Assembly (NCBI GenBank): GCA_018818405.1
Contig: JAHIRY010000010.1
Coordinates: forward strand, 1 to 36,038
Length of the DNA: 36,038 nucleotides
Reading direction: 5' to 3'
Origin: Patescibacteria group bacterium
GTDB lineage: Bacteria > Patescibacteriota > Patescibacteriia > UBA11705 > JABHMO01
How positions within the stretch are numbered: the stretch's first letter is position 1; each line of letters starts with the position of its first letter. Of the stretch, positions 7,784-15,689 are shown piece after piece. Under the pieces are notes generated by a model. It saw only the letters and a list, made by a program, of their open reading frames with translations, made no database searches and had not been told where the DNA came from. Made by a program: the position numbers and the translations under genes.

Positions 7784-8176
7784 ATGCAGAAGAAGGTTGA
7801 TTCAAAATATATTTATTCCGACTTGAGTCGTGAAATTATCGGTATTTGTTTTTCTGTGTATAATGAATTGGGTGCATATAGATATGAAAAAATTTATCAA
7901 AAAGCAATGGCGATTGAATTTGAGAGGAGAAATATAAAATTTGAATCAGAAGTGCCCGCGAAAATATTTTATAAAGGCGTTAATATTGGAAAAAGAAGAT
8001 TCGATTTTGTTGTTGATAGCAAGGTTGTGGTTGAATTGAAAGTTAGAGGTTATCCAAAGAAAACGGATTATGAGCAAGTTCATGAATATTTGAAAATTTC
8101 AAAATTAAAATTAGGCTTATTGATATTTTTCTCCGGCAAAAATGTAAAAATTAGAAGAATAATCAACCTTTATTAA
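7784..8176 (+). CDS. GxxExxY family protein, PD-(D/E)XK nuclease-like
   Basis: 130 residues. The signature after the first helix reads GAYRYEKIY where family members typically read GPGFLEKVY: Glu and Tyr are kept, but the Gly beginning the GxxExxY motif is Tyr. The nuclease-like core is visible: Asp in KRRFDFVVD and, nine residues on, ExK in VVVELKV. The family is common in CPR and other environmental bacteria and has no settled function; a DNA-nuclease-related role is inferred from the fold. The gene stands alone and is enclosed by a 37-bp imperfect inverted repeat (7658-7694 and 8216-8252), suggesting a small transposed or cassette-like unit. A TATAAT lies at 7756-7761; no Shine-Dalgarno sequence. 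Confidence 0.85.
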   Translation: MQKKVDSKYIYSDLSREIIGICFSVYNELGAYRYEKIYQKAMAIEFERRNIKFESEVPAKIFYKGVNIGKRRFDFVVDSKVVVELKVRGYPKKTDYEQVHEYLKISKLKLGLLIFFSGKNVKIRRIINLY

Positions 8177-8215
8177 TTTACCGCATGACGGCTGTAGATT
8201 TCAGATGCGCATATT

Positions 8216-8252
8216 ATCATGTAAATCTGTAATCAATCAGTAAATCATGTAG
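8216..8252 (-). repeat. Right arm of imperfect 37-bp inverted repeat around the GxxExxY gene
   Basis: Reverse complement matches 7658-7694 at 33 of 37 positions. It lies between the GxxExxY stop codon and the HAD-like gene, so the two arms exactly bracket one gene. Confidence 0.85.
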
Positions 8253-8269
8253 TCTCAACCAATCGTTAT

Positions 8270-8737
8270 ATGAAAATTCTCGTTTTTACTGAAGGAACAA
8301 TTTTAATGCATCCGTCCGAAGACAAGCTCAATGATTTCGCGAGTTATATCCCGATAAAAAGCGCGGTTGCAAAATTGACCGGCTGGGTGGAGCAAGGCGC
8401 GGAAATTTCTTATCTGACTTCGCAGACGAAATTCCTTGAAATAAAGCAGACCAAAGATGTTCTGAGTAAATTCGATTTTCCCGGAGAAGTTGTCCGGGCG
8501 CGCCAGGGCGATGAAACTTACAAACAAGTTGTCGAAGAAGTGAAACCGGATATTTTCATTGAAGATGACTGCAAGAGCATTGGCGCCGATGAAATGGTTT
8601 CGCCGAAATTGAAAGCTGATTTGAAAATACATTCGATCGTTGTCCCCGAGTTTGGCGGCATTGATCATCTGCCCGACAAATTGGAAGATCTGGCGGAATT
8701 CGGGAAAAAACAAGAAATTGTAAAAGAAGAAATATGA
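8270..8737 (+). CDS. HAD-like protein lacking the catalytic aspartates
   Basis: 155 residues. The start (KILVFTEGTILMHPS) resembles HAD motif I, normally DxDGTL, but the nucleophilic Asp is not present and the second Asp appears as Glu. Motif II-like ISYLTSQTK and motif IV-like DIFIEDDCKSIG are recognisable. It is probably a HAD-fold protein without classical phosphatase chemistry, or one with altered chemistry. Its TGA overlaps the argS ATG by four bases (ATGA), so the two are likely co-transcribed and translationally coupled. Role unknown; the coupling suggests a link to arginyl-tRNA synthesis or simply operon packing. Confidence 0.6.
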   Translation: MKILVFTEGTILMHPSEDKLNDFASYIPIKSAVAKLTGWVEQGAEISYLTSQTKFLEIKQTKDVLSKFDFPGEVVRARQGDETYKQVVEEVKPDIFIEDDCKSIGADEMVSPKLKADLKIHSIVVPEFGGIDHLPDKLEDLAEFGKKQEIVKEEI

Positions 8738-10467
8738 AAAAATTAAAAGAACAACTGGCGGCCGAACTGTCGAAAATATTCGGCATGATTATTTCGGTTG
8801 AAGATTTGTTAAAAACGCCGAGCCTTGAACTCGGAGATATTGCGTTCAATATATCCGGAATTGCGCAAACGAAGAAAAAGAATCTGCTTCTTGTAAGAGA
8901 TGAGTATAGTTCTGGGCTGACAAACTTGATGAATAAAATTCCGGAAATTGAATCCATTCAAACTCATGGCGCATATATTAATTTTTATATAAAGGATGAG
9001 TATTTCGCGAAAAGTGTTTTTGAAACAGAAATGAAACAGCCGGCAAAGAGCTTGACGGAATCCGAATTAACAGCGGACATTCCGGAAAAAATAATGATTG
9101 AATATTCTCAGCCGAATACGCACAAAGAATTTCATATCGGACATTTGCGCAATGCCTGTCTGGGAGCCGCGCTGGTGAATATCAACCGAGCGTTGGGCAA
9201 AAAAGTTGTTGCCGCCAATTATATCGGCGACAGCGGAGTGCATATCGCGAAATGTTTGTGGAATCTGACGAAATTTCATTCCGGCGATACTATTCCTGAA
9301 AATAAAGGAGAATATTTGGGAGCGCTTTATTCGGAAGCGGCGCAACGATTGGAAATCGATGAAGAGGGCCGAGCTGAAGTTTCTCAAATCCAAAAAGAAT
9401 TGGCGGAAAACAATCCAGAATCGGAAATGGTAAAACTCTGGATCGAAACAAAAGATTGGAGCATGGAATCGTTCATGAGAATTTATGATTTGCTGAAAAT
9501 AAAATTCGATGTTTGGTTTTGGGAAAGCCGGGAAGAAATCGAAGGAAGAAAATTGATTGAAAAAATATTGCAAGAAAAAACAATTCCGGAAATAAAGAAA
9601 AGCGAAGGCGCGATCATCGCCGACCTGAGCGAATACGGCCTGGATGTTCTGGTCTTGGTAAAATCCGACGGCAATGTGCTGTATGGAACGAAAGATCTTC
9701 CTCTCGGCATGAAAAAATTTGATGAATACAAAGTGGATAAATCAATTTATGTTGTTGACAAGCGACAGTCGTTATATTTGAAACAAATTTTCAAGTTGTT
9801 GGATTTGCTCGGTTATGATAAAAAAGAAAAAGTCCATGTCCCCTATGATTTCGTCACATTGCCCGAAGGCGCGATGGCTTCGCGAAAGGGAAATGTCATC
9901 GCTTTTGAAAAGTTTTTTGCGGAAATCATGAAGCAGACAACCGAAGAAACGGAAAAGCGCCATGCTGACTGGTCTGCGGAAAAAGTGCGTGAAACAGCGG
10001 AAAAAATCGCTTTGGCCGCCCTCAAATTCAGCATGCTGAAATACGACAATAACAGCGTAATAGTTTTTGATGTGAAAAAAGCGCTGGCGCTGGAAGGAGA
10101 CACCGGACCGTATATTTTGTATTCCATCGCTCGCATCAATTCAATTTTAAGACAAATCGAGGAAAGTTCTTCTGAACGAAAAATTGATTATTCATTATTG
10201 AAGACAAAAGCGGAAAAGAAATTGATTCGCCAGCTGGCAAAGTTTGCTGAAGTCGTGGAAAATTCGGCCGAGGAAAATGCGCCAAGCAAAATTTGCACAT
10301 ATTTACTGGAGGTCGGTCAATATTTTAATACTTTTTACCATGAATGTCCGATTTTGAAAGAAGAAGAAAATTTGAAGCAAGCGCGATTGGCGCTCGCCGA
10401 AAAGACAAAAAAAATATTGGAGAGCGGGCTTGACTTGTTGAATATCGAACAAGTGAAAGAAATGTGA
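8734..10467 (+). CDS. argS: Arginyl-tRNA synthetase
   Basis: 577 residues; charges tRNA-Arg. HIGH at 134-137 (EFHIGHLRN) and the degenerate KMSKS-equivalent ASRKGN at 382-387 are clear. An N-terminal Arg-tRNA-synt-N (D-loop-recognising) domain covers about residues 1-90, and a C-terminal DALR anticodon-binding domain starts near 455 (YSIARINSILRQ). As usual for this family, charging should require bound tRNA. Overlaps the preceding HAD-like gene by 4 bases. Ends with TGA, one of the stops showing that TGA is not reassigned here. Confidence 0.97.
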   Translation: MKKLKEQLAAELSKIFGMIISVEDLLKTPSLELGDIAFNISGIAQTKKKNLLLVRDEYSSGLTNLMNKIPEIESIQTHGAYINFYIKDEYFAKSVFETEMKQPAKSLTESELTADIPEKIMIEYSQPNTHKEFHIGHLRNACLGAALVNINRALGKKVVAANYIGDSGVHIAKCLWNLTKFHSGDTIPENKGEYLGALYSEAAQRLEIDEEGRAEVSQIQKELAENNPESEMVKLWIETKDWSMESFMRIYDLLKIKFDVWFWESREEIEGRKLIEKILQEKTIPEIKKSEGAIIADLSEYGLDVLVLVKSDGNVLYGTKDLPLGMKKFDEYKVDKSIYVVDKRQSLYLKQIFKLLDLLGYDKKEKVHVPYDFVTLPEGAMASRKGNVIAFEKFFAEIMKQTTEETEKRHADWSAEKVRETAEKIALAALKFSMLKYDNNSVIVFDVKKALALEGDTGPYILYSIARINSILRQIEESSSERKIDYSLLKTKAEKKLIRQLAKFAEVVENSAEENAPSKICTYLLEVGQYFNTFYHECPILKEEENLKQARLALAEKTKKILESGLDLLNIEQVKEM

Positions 10468-10553
10468 GCCGGCTTGCGTTCAGCCGAATATTGCATTAAA
10501 ATAATTTTGTTCCTTGGAAGGGAAAAACTTATTAATTATTAACAAAAAAGGTT

Positions 10554-10976
10554 ATGTTCAAAATAAGCGACGAAGCCTATGCCAACGGCAATGGCGCGGA
10601 AGACACTATCATCGGCAGTTCGATAAAAGTGGAAGGTGATTTGGTCAGCTCCGGCAATATTGTAGTGGAAGGCGAAGTTACGGGAACAATCAAAACGGAG
10701 AAAACATTAAAAGTCGGCGAAGGCGCGAAAATCGTGGCCAATGTATCGGCGCGCGAAGCTTATATTTCCGGAAAAGTACAGGGAAATATTGAAGTTCAAG
10801 ACAAAATCGAACTGGCGAGCACCGGTGAAATCAACGGCGATATTCAATCGAAATCATTGATTATTCTCGCCGGCGCGGTTTTTAACGGCAAATCAACCAT
10901 GGCGGATGTGCGGACAATAGCTGAACCGGAGCAAGAACAAGGAAATGCTGAAAATGATTACGAGAGCGAGGACTAA
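10554..10976 (+). CDS. Bactofilin-family polymer-forming protein
   Basis: 140 residues with the bactofilin beta-helix core (about 18-115): repeated short strands with glycine turns such as IIGSSIKVEGDLVSSGNIVV and VGEGAKIVANVSAREAYISG. Bactofilins self-assemble into filaments without nucleotide and scaffold cell-shape or envelope enzymes. Short polar N- and C-terminal tails flank the core, the C-tail being acidic (EPEQEQGNAENDYESED). The diacylglycerol-kinase-like gene follows 23 bases downstream, suggesting one transcript with an envelope theme. No membrane anchor is visible. Confidence 0.92.
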   Translation: MFKISDEAYANGNGAEDTIIGSSIKVEGDLVSSGNIVVEGEVTGTIKTEKTLKVGEGAKIVANVSAREAYISGKVQGNIEVQDKIELASTGEINGDIQSKSLIILAGAVFNGKSTMADVRTIAEPEQEQGNAENDYESED

Positions 10977-10999
10977 AGAAATTCTGAAAAAACGGCTCT

Positions 11000-11788
11000 A
11001 TGTATTATTATATTTATGATACTTTTTTGGATGAGAAAAAGTATGAAAAAATAATAGACAAATTAAAAACACGGCTTTTGGATTTGGACATTCAGGGAAA
11101 GCACGAAAAACTGACATTGCTGAAAAATGTGGAAGAATTGATCGGCGATGAAGTGAAGCGCGGAACAACAACGGTCGTGGTTGTCGGCAATGACAAAACT
11201 TTTTTAAAAGTCATCAATGTTGTTGCGAAGAATAATGTCACTCTGGGAATAATTCCTATCGGAGAGGGCAATGATCTGGCAAGATATCTCGGAGTTCCCG
11301 AGGGAGAATCAGCCTGCGACATTCTGGCGGCAAGAAAAATAATTAAATTTGATTTGGGAAAAATCAATTCATATTATTTTTTTACAAACATGAAAATCAA
11401 CAAAAATTTGCCGCGCATGTCCATTGAAAAAGATGAATACAAAATAATTCCCGGCGTCACCTGCTATGAAGTGGAAATATGCAATTTTTATTATCCGCGA
11501 AAAGATGAAATTCCGGACAAAGCATACAAAAAATGTTCGGTGCGCGACCGAAAACTGGAATTGTTCATCAAGACAAAAGTAAAAGCAAAGGGCTGGCTGC
11601 ATGACAAAGTTGTCGGAATGAAGATTGACAGTGTTTTTCAGGGAGACAAGTTTGATATCAAAAGTTTTGAATACTTGCCGGTGGTTCTGGATGATTATAA
11701 AATTATGAAAACGCCGGTTATCGTGGAAGTTGAGCCGGAAAAATTGAATGTAATCGTGGGAAAGGAAAGAGCTGATACAATAATTTAA
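11000..11788 (+). CDS. Diacylglycerol/lipid-kinase-like protein with altered nucleotide loop
   Basis: 262 residues. The nucleotide-binding region resembles the DAGK catalytic domain: VVVVGNDKTF stands where family members have GGDGT (Asp and Thr kept, both flanking Gly changed to Asn and Lys), and GIIPIGEGNDLARYLGVP matches the PxGTxNDfAR segment well. The second half lacks a clear copy of the usual beta-sandwich motifs and is diverged. Could be a lipid kinase acting on membrane lipid precursors or a non-catalytic relative. Follows the bactofilin gene closely. Confidence 0.7.
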   Translation: MYYYIYDTFLDEKKYEKIIDKLKTRLLDLDIQGKHEKLTLLKNVEELIGDEVKRGTTTVVVVGNDKTFLKVINVVAKNNVTLGIIPIGEGNDLARYLGVPEGESACDILAARKIIKFDLGKINSYYFFTNMKINKNLPRMSIEKDEYKIIPGVTCYEVEICNFYYPRKDEIPDKAYKKCSVRDRKLELFIKTKVKAKGWLHDKVVGMKIDSVFQGDKFDIKSFEYLPVVLDDYKIMKTPVIVEVEPEKLNVIVGKERADTII

Positions 11789-11862
11789 ATAATAATTAAT
11801 AATCGCGGTCTCGGTGATTTATTTTTCAAATAGACCTCGAGCGCCGTGATAATAAAAAAAAT

Positions 11863-12048
11863 ATGATGCCAAAACTAAACAAAGAAACCTGCATCGGCTG
11901 CGGATCATGCGTTTCCATTGCGCCCGATGTTTTCAAAATGGGCGATGACGGCAAAGCGGAAGTTATTGCCGGCGATTTCGCCGGAAAAGAAGAAATGATC
12001 AACCAATCGAAAGACGCTTGCCCTGTTCAAGCGATTAGTGTAGAATAA
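11863..12048 (+). CDS. Small single-cluster [4Fe-4S] ferredoxin
   Basis: 61 residues. CIGCGSC gives the CxxCxxC ligands and ACPVQAI supplies the fourth cysteine, for one [4Fe-4S] cluster as in Thermotoga- or Desulfovibrio-type mono-cluster ferredoxins. It carries single electrons in the cytoplasm. The start is one of two adjacent ATGs (11863 or 11866). No obvious redox partner enzyme is encoded in this window. Confidence 0.93.
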   Translation: MMPKLNKETCIGCGSCVSIAPDVFKMGDDGKAEVIAGDFAGKEEMINQSKDACPVQAISVE

Positions 12049-12118
12049 ATTTTCAAGAGATATGAAGCGGTGAATTTTAATTTGCCGCTTCATAGCGCGC
12101 GATTGTAGTTTAAATTAA

Positions 12119-12205
12119 GCCCAGGTGGCGAAACTGGTACACGCACTACCTTGAGGTGGTAGCGCCCGCAAGGGCATGGAGGTTCAACTCCTCTCCTGGG
12201 CACCA
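12119..12205 (+). tRNA. tRNA-Leu (anticodon GAG)
   Basis: 87 bases including CCA. Acceptor GCCCAGG/CCTGGGC, anticodon stem CTACC/GGTAG with loop TTGAGGT, long variable arm CGCCCGCAAGGGCA typical of class II tRNAs, and T loop TTCAACT. Reads CUC and CUU. Unlike the tRNAs at the start of the window it has no neighbouring CCATGAACC repeat. Confidence 0.97.
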
Positions 12206-12346
12206 ATTTGAAAGCAGACTTCGTTTATTGGCTGGTTTGTATTAAAGCAGAGCCAGCGCAAGCTGATCTTCTGGAAAGAAGAATAATTACCGAAAAGTAA
12301 TCAATCATACGGAATAAATAAATTAATAGTATTAACTGACAAAAAC

Positions 12347-13621
12347 ATGATCAAATTTTTCGGAAAAATTATTTCTCTGGCGTCGCTTTCATTGTTCGTT
12401 TTTTTTGGTTTTGCCGGAGGAGCTTCCGCGCAAACCGAACTTTTGTTCGGTCAAAATCATTATTATACGGTAATTTTTCGCGGTAATGGAGAGGCCATTA
12501 CCTACGCAAAAATAGCGATTACAAATTCTGACGAAAAACCTTTGACAGAGTTTTTATTTGAAATACCGAAAGTGTCTCCCGAGGAAATGGTCATTTACCA
12601 AATGAAGCTTCCTCAAGAGTGCGTCAATTACGACTACACAGATCCGGCGCGTCCGTGTTTGGAATATCGCGATCCCGACTATGCGCAACAATACTATTAT
12701 GCCGGCAATGGAAATGGCAAAACCGAATATCAAAAAATTCAATATACAAAATCCGGAAATCTTTATCGCCTTATCTTGCCAACTCCGGTTGAATCCTACA
12801 AATCTACTGCGATTATCATCGCTTATGCCGCAAAAGGTTATGTCAGCGAGAGCCTCGGCCTTTACAAATTTAATTTTGAAACAATAAAAGTTCCTTCAAG
12901 GATTCAACAAATCAGAGTCGCGGTAGATGTTGACAGCGATCTTTTACTAAAAGGCAAACGCGCGTCTGTCAATTATAATGCAACCGGACTTCAATCAAGC
13001 GAGCTTTCCGCGTCCGTGGGAATTTCCGATCGTAATTTAGACAACGTGGTTGGAATGATCGGTTCGTATGCTCCATTTGTAAAGGACGCGAAAAATCTTG
13101 CGCCAAACGAAAGTTATTTAGTCAAAGGACAGTACTCGACAAGCTGGTTTAGATTGTATTTGAGTTCAATTCTTTTAGTAATATTCGGTATTGCCGCCAT
13201 ATTCGTTGGCGTATATTTCTTATCAAAATTTTTGAAGCGGCGCGGCGGAAAAAATGAACAGCCGACAATCGGAACCGGTCAGCAAATAGTTTCTCGAAAT
13301 CAGCAAAGCTCAATCAGTATATTGAATCTCACCAATGCGTCAGTCAGTTTTCTTTCCGCTATTTTGGTTGTTGGTTTAACGTACTTGTTTAGCTTTGTAT
13401 CAGAATCCAACTTATTCCGCGCTTTCAATCCGGATCTCATTTTTGGAATTGTCGCTATCATCACAATAATTCTTTTGTACGCGCTGGTAATTTTCGGACC
13501 GGCAATAATCGTAGCAATCAAACACGGCTGGAAATCTCTTATTTCGATTTTGATTGCCGAGTTTTTGTGGTTTGTGATGTTCCTTGCGATTTACTTCGCG
13601 CTTTTCCAATCGGGATTTTGA
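12347..13621 (+). CDS. Secreted-domain membrane protein, unknown function
   Basis: 424 residues, not recognised. A signal peptide is clear: basic start, hydrophobic core (8-24) and a likely cut after ASA at residue 28. Residues 29-265 form an extracytoplasmic region of beta-type sequence rich in Tyr and Asn. Four hydrophobic segments follow (about 272-292, 328-350, 362-391, 399-421), with a basic cytoplasmic-looking loop KFLKRRGGK after the first. The layout, an outer beta domain on a multi-pass membrane anchor, suggests an envelope or sensor protein. It stands alone, with a strong hairpin terminator about 160 bases downstream. Confidence 0.85.
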   Translation: MIKFFGKIISLASLSLFVFFGFAGGASAQTELLFGQNHYYTVIFRGNGEAITYAKIAITNSDEKPLTEFLFEIPKVSPEEMVIYQMKLPQECVNYDYTDPARPCLEYRDPDYAQQYYYAGNGNGKTEYQKIQYTKSGNLYRLILPTPVESYKSTAIIIAYAAKGYVSESLGLYKFNFETIKVPSRIQQIRVAVDVDSDLLLKGKRASVNYNATGLQSSELSASVGISDRNLDNVVGMIGSYAPFVKDAKNLAPNESYLVKGQYSTSWFRLYLSSILLVIFGIAAIFVGVYFLSKFLKRRGGKNEQPTIGTGQQIVSRNQQSSISILNLTNASVSFLSAILVVGLTYLFSFVSESNLFRAFNPDLIFGIVAIITIILLYALVIFGPAIIVAIKHGWKSLISILIAEFLWFVMFLAIYFALFQSGF

Positions 13622-13782
13622 ATTCAATCATTCTATTTCCTGAAGTCAATCTCGTTTTATAAAGTATAAGTTTTGAGATTCCGCTTCGCTTGTCGGTATG
13701 TTTGTATCAACGCGGAGCAAGATCGAAGGGACGGTTTTGGAAGAAAGTTTTTTTATCGGAAAATCAATTAAGATTTGGAACA

Positions 13783-13812
13783 AGAATCAGCGCAAACGCT
13801 GATTCTTTATTT
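13783..13812 (+). terminator. Intrinsic terminator between the membrane protein and zinc-ribbon genes
   Basis: Perfect 10-bp stem AGAATCAGCG / CGCTGATTCT with a CAAA loop, followed by TTATTTG. Confidence 0.7.
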
Positions 13813-13864
13813 GAGATTGACTTAAATTTGAGAATATTGTAATATTACTAATCCAGATTGAACC

Positions 13865-13872
13865 AAAGGAGG
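13865..13872 (+). promoter_or_regulatory. Strong Shine-Dalgarno site of the zinc-ribbon gene
   Basis: AAAGGAGG seven bases before ATG 13880 fixes that start. Notable because nearly all other genes here lack any such site. Confidence 0.85.
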
Positions 13873-13879
13873 AGCGTCC

Positions 13880-14119
13880 ATGTCCGGAATCACTTGTCCG
13901 AAGTGCGAAAATAAAATGGGAAGTCTGGCGAATTTTTGCAACCAATGCGGAACCAAGCTTCCGCCGCCGAACGAGCCGATCGATCTTGATGAAAAAGAAG
14001 GCGCAAAGGAAAATTTCGCTGAAGGCAAATATTTCGGCATGTGCGGCACAGCAAGCCACGGATTTCAGCGCAAGCTCGCGGATGCGAAATTTTGCATTAT
14101 CTGCGGGCGGAAAATTTGA
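13880..14119 (+). CDS. Small zinc-ribbon protein
   Basis: 79 residues. The first knuckle pair is CPKC at residues 6-9 with CNQC about 14 residues later (NFCNQCGTKL), a classic zinc ribbon. A second, imperfect ribbon at the C-terminus has FCIICGRKI paired with a single Cys (MCGTASH) that could bind zinc with the nearby His. A proline/acidic linker joins them. Such proteins often mediate nucleic-acid or protein contacts; the specific role is unknown. A perfect Shine-Dalgarno site precedes it, and the next gene starts 22 bases downstream with its own. Confidence 0.8.
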   Translation: MSGITCPKCENKMGSLANFCNQCGTKLPPPNEPIDLDEKEGAKENFAEGKYFGMCGTASHGFQRKLADAKFCIICGRKI

Positions 14120-14129
14120 TTGGATCAAC

Positions 14130-14136
14130 AAGGAGG
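14130..14136 (+). promoter_or_regulatory. Strong Shine-Dalgarno site deciding the start at 14142
   Basis: AAGGAGG five bases before ATG 14142. The open frame extends upstream to 13986, but that part overlaps the zinc-ribbon gene and has no signal, so 14142 is the start. Confidence 0.85.
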
Positions 14137-14141
14137 ATCGG

Positions 14142-14597
14142 ATGAAAAAAATCGCGTTGGTTTCTTACAACAGATTCATTCGGGGAGAAAATGGCTGGCA
14201 CGAGCGGGAAGGAAGGAAAGTATTTCTTTTACACGAAACAAGGGACATTCAAATCCAAATTTCCGAAATAAAGAAATTGAAACCGTTTGTTAATCCTGTT
14301 GTAGCAAAAATCGAGGAAAATTGGAAAGAATTGCAAACGATTCTGCCGATTATCGACCAGTTGGTCATCTATGTCGGCGCGAGCGGATCGGAAAGAGCGA
14401 TCGAGTTGGCGGCTGATTCTGATTTCCCATTGGAAAAATTGACCTTCGTCATGTGCGATTGCTTTCTGCCTGAAAAAATCAACCTTTTGGAGCGAAAAGG
14501 ATTTCAATCGGTTCGAGTTCTGATGTGTGATTGCGGCGGTACTCAGGAAATGAGGAAAATTTTTTACAATTTTTTAGAGAACGGTACTTTGGATTAG
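14142..14597 (+). CDS. Hypothetical protein paired with the zinc-ribbon gene
   Basis: 151 residues, not recognised. It starts KKIALVSYNRFIRGENGWH and has an alpha/beta pattern with possible strands LVIYVGA, KLTFVMCDC and SVRVLMCDC, separated by helices. A glycine-rich turn GASGSERAIELAA and two similar VMCDC/LMCDC strand ends are seen; the paired Cys-Asp-Cys groups could bind metal, though nothing proves it. The zinc-ribbon gene is directly upstream, both have strong ribosome sites, and an intrinsic terminator follows at once, so the two form a compact transcription unit. The unusual ribosome sites suggest an origin or expression mode different from the neighbours. Confidence 0.75.
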   Translation: MKKIALVSYNRFIRGENGWHEREGRKVFLLHETRDIQIQISEIKKLKPFVNPVVAKIEENWKELQTILPIIDQLVIYVGASGSERAIELAADSDFPLEKLTFVMCDCFLPEKINLLERKGFQSVRVLMCDCGGTQEMRKIFYNFLENGTLD

Positions 14598-14604
14598 CGT
14601 AACG

Positions 14605-14643
14605 CTTCTTGTCTTTCACCTGAGACAAGAAGTTTTTTATTTT
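14605..14643 (+). terminator. Intrinsic terminator after the zinc-ribbon/hypothetical pair
   Basis: Perfect 10-bp stem CTTCTTGTCT / AGACAAGAAG, 8-base loop, then TTTTTTATTTT. Confidence 0.9.
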
Positions 14644-14683
14644 CAGTGCGATTGTGGTATGATAAAATTAATATAAAAAATTT

Positions 14684-14923
14684 ATGATTGCAAGAATAAT
14701 AATCGGATTGATCGCGTGCGGCATTGGTTTTATTTTCGTGAGAAAGCCGGATTGGGCGCTGGAATTTATCGGCTATATTGATTTTGCGGAAAAGGCGATG
14801 ATGGGCGGCAGCCGGACATTTTACAAATTGCTCGGCATTGTAATAATTTTGATCGGATTTTTGATTATCACGAATTTATATAGCGATTTAATGAATTGGA
14901 TGGTCGGATCTGTCGTGAAATAA
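14684..14923 (+). CDS. Small two-helix membrane protein
   Basis: 79 residues, not recognised. Two hydrophobic segments (about 3-20 and 46-66) are joined by a loop with RKPDWALEFIGYIDFAEKAMM. Probably an inner-membrane protein. A TATGATAAAAT promoter-like sequence lies about 20 bases before the ATG, just after the upstream terminator. The yraN gene follows 11 bases later, so they may share a transcript. Confidence 0.75.
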   Translation: MIARIIIGLIACGIGFIFVRKPDWALEFIGYIDFAEKAMMGGSRTFYKLLGIVIILIGFLIITNLYSDLMNWMVGSVVK

Positions 14924-14934
14924 CTCGATTGGTT

Positions 14935-15297
14935 ATGAAAGGATTCAGGAAAAAGCTCGGCGCCTGGGGCGAGGAATTGGCGAGAAAGTATTTTGAAGAA
15001 AAGGGCTATGAATTCGTTGCCTCCAATTGGCAAAAAAAGTCAGGCGAAATAGATTTGATCTGCCGAAAAGAAAATGAAATCGTTTTTGTGGAAGTAAAGA
15101 CGCGGACAACGCCGGCATTCGGCTGGGGCGAGGACGCGGTGACGAAAAAAAAGAAGGAAAAAATCTCGCAAACAATGGACTTTTTTTTACTGGAAAATGA
15201 AAATTATAATGGGTTTTTCCCTCGTTTTGATATTTTGGTGGTGGAAATCTTCTCGCTCCGACCGCGGTTTGTTCATTTTGAAGATGTGGAGCTTTAA
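14935..15297 (+). CDS. YraN/UPF0102 family endonuclease-like protein
   Basis: 120 residues from ATG 14935; an upstream in-frame ATG at 14896 would overlap the preceding gene. Family signatures are clear: GAWGEELARKYFEEKGYEF at the start, then SGEIDLI and IVFVEVKTR, the D-ExK nuclease core of the PD-(D/E)XK superfamily. YraN proteins resemble Holliday-junction resolvases and are nearly universal in bacteria, with function still poorly defined. Length is normal for the family. Confidence 0.92.
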   Translation: MKGFRKKLGAWGEELARKYFEEKGYEFVASNWQKKSGEIDLICRKENEIVFVEVKTRTTPAFGWGEDAVTKKKKEKISQTMDFFLLENENYNGFFPRFDILVVEIFSLRPRFVHFEDVEL

Positions 15298-15348
15298 TCG
15301 CAAAAAATATTTTTTAAAATATTCCTTAAATAAATAACCAATGATTTT

Positions 15349-15681
15349 ATGACAAGCAAAATGCAATTTGACGCAAAAGATGTTCGGGACAACAAAACAA
15401 TCGCCGCCTTGAGTTATGTCGGCGTTTTGTGTTTATTTCCTTTATTTTTAAAGAAAGACAGCCGTTATGTGCAGACTCACGCGAAACAAGGATTGGCTTT
15501 GTTTTTGGCGGAAATAATTATTTGGGTGCTGAATATTCTGCCGTTTATCGGACCGTTCATCTGGATGTTGTTCAGTCTGGTTTTTGTCGCTGTTTCAATT
15601 ATCGCGATAATAAAAACAATGCAGGGCGAGTACTGGGAAATTCCGGTTGTCAGCCAATACTCCGAAAAAATAAAAATATAA
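15349..15681 (+). CDS. DUF4870/Tic20-like small membrane protein
   Basis: 110 residues. The pattern IAALSYVGVLCLFPLFLKKDSRYVQTHAKQGLALF is typical of DUF4870-type proteins: a first membrane helix, then a conserved HAKQGL segment. Two more hydrophobic helices (about 46-66 and 68-88) follow. Function unknown. It ends nine bases before pyk, so it is probably the first gene of the pyk-ppsA unit. Confidence 0.8.
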   Translation: MTSKMQFDAKDVRDNKTIAALSYVGVLCLFPLFLKKDSRYVQTHAKQGLALFLAEIIIWVLNILPFIGPFIWMLFSLVFVAVSIIAIIKTMQGEYWEIPVVSQYSEKIKI

Positions 15682-15689
15682 AAAAAATT

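Noticed and set aside
13986-14141. Longer N-terminus for the gene at 14142
   Set aside because: It would overlap the zinc-ribbon gene in another frame; a perfect Shine-Dalgarno site marks 14142.
15429-15689. Longer N-terminus for pyruvate kinase
   Set aside because: The extension overlaps the DUF4870-like gene and is not family sequence; MKRTKIVCTLGP at 15690 is the normal start.
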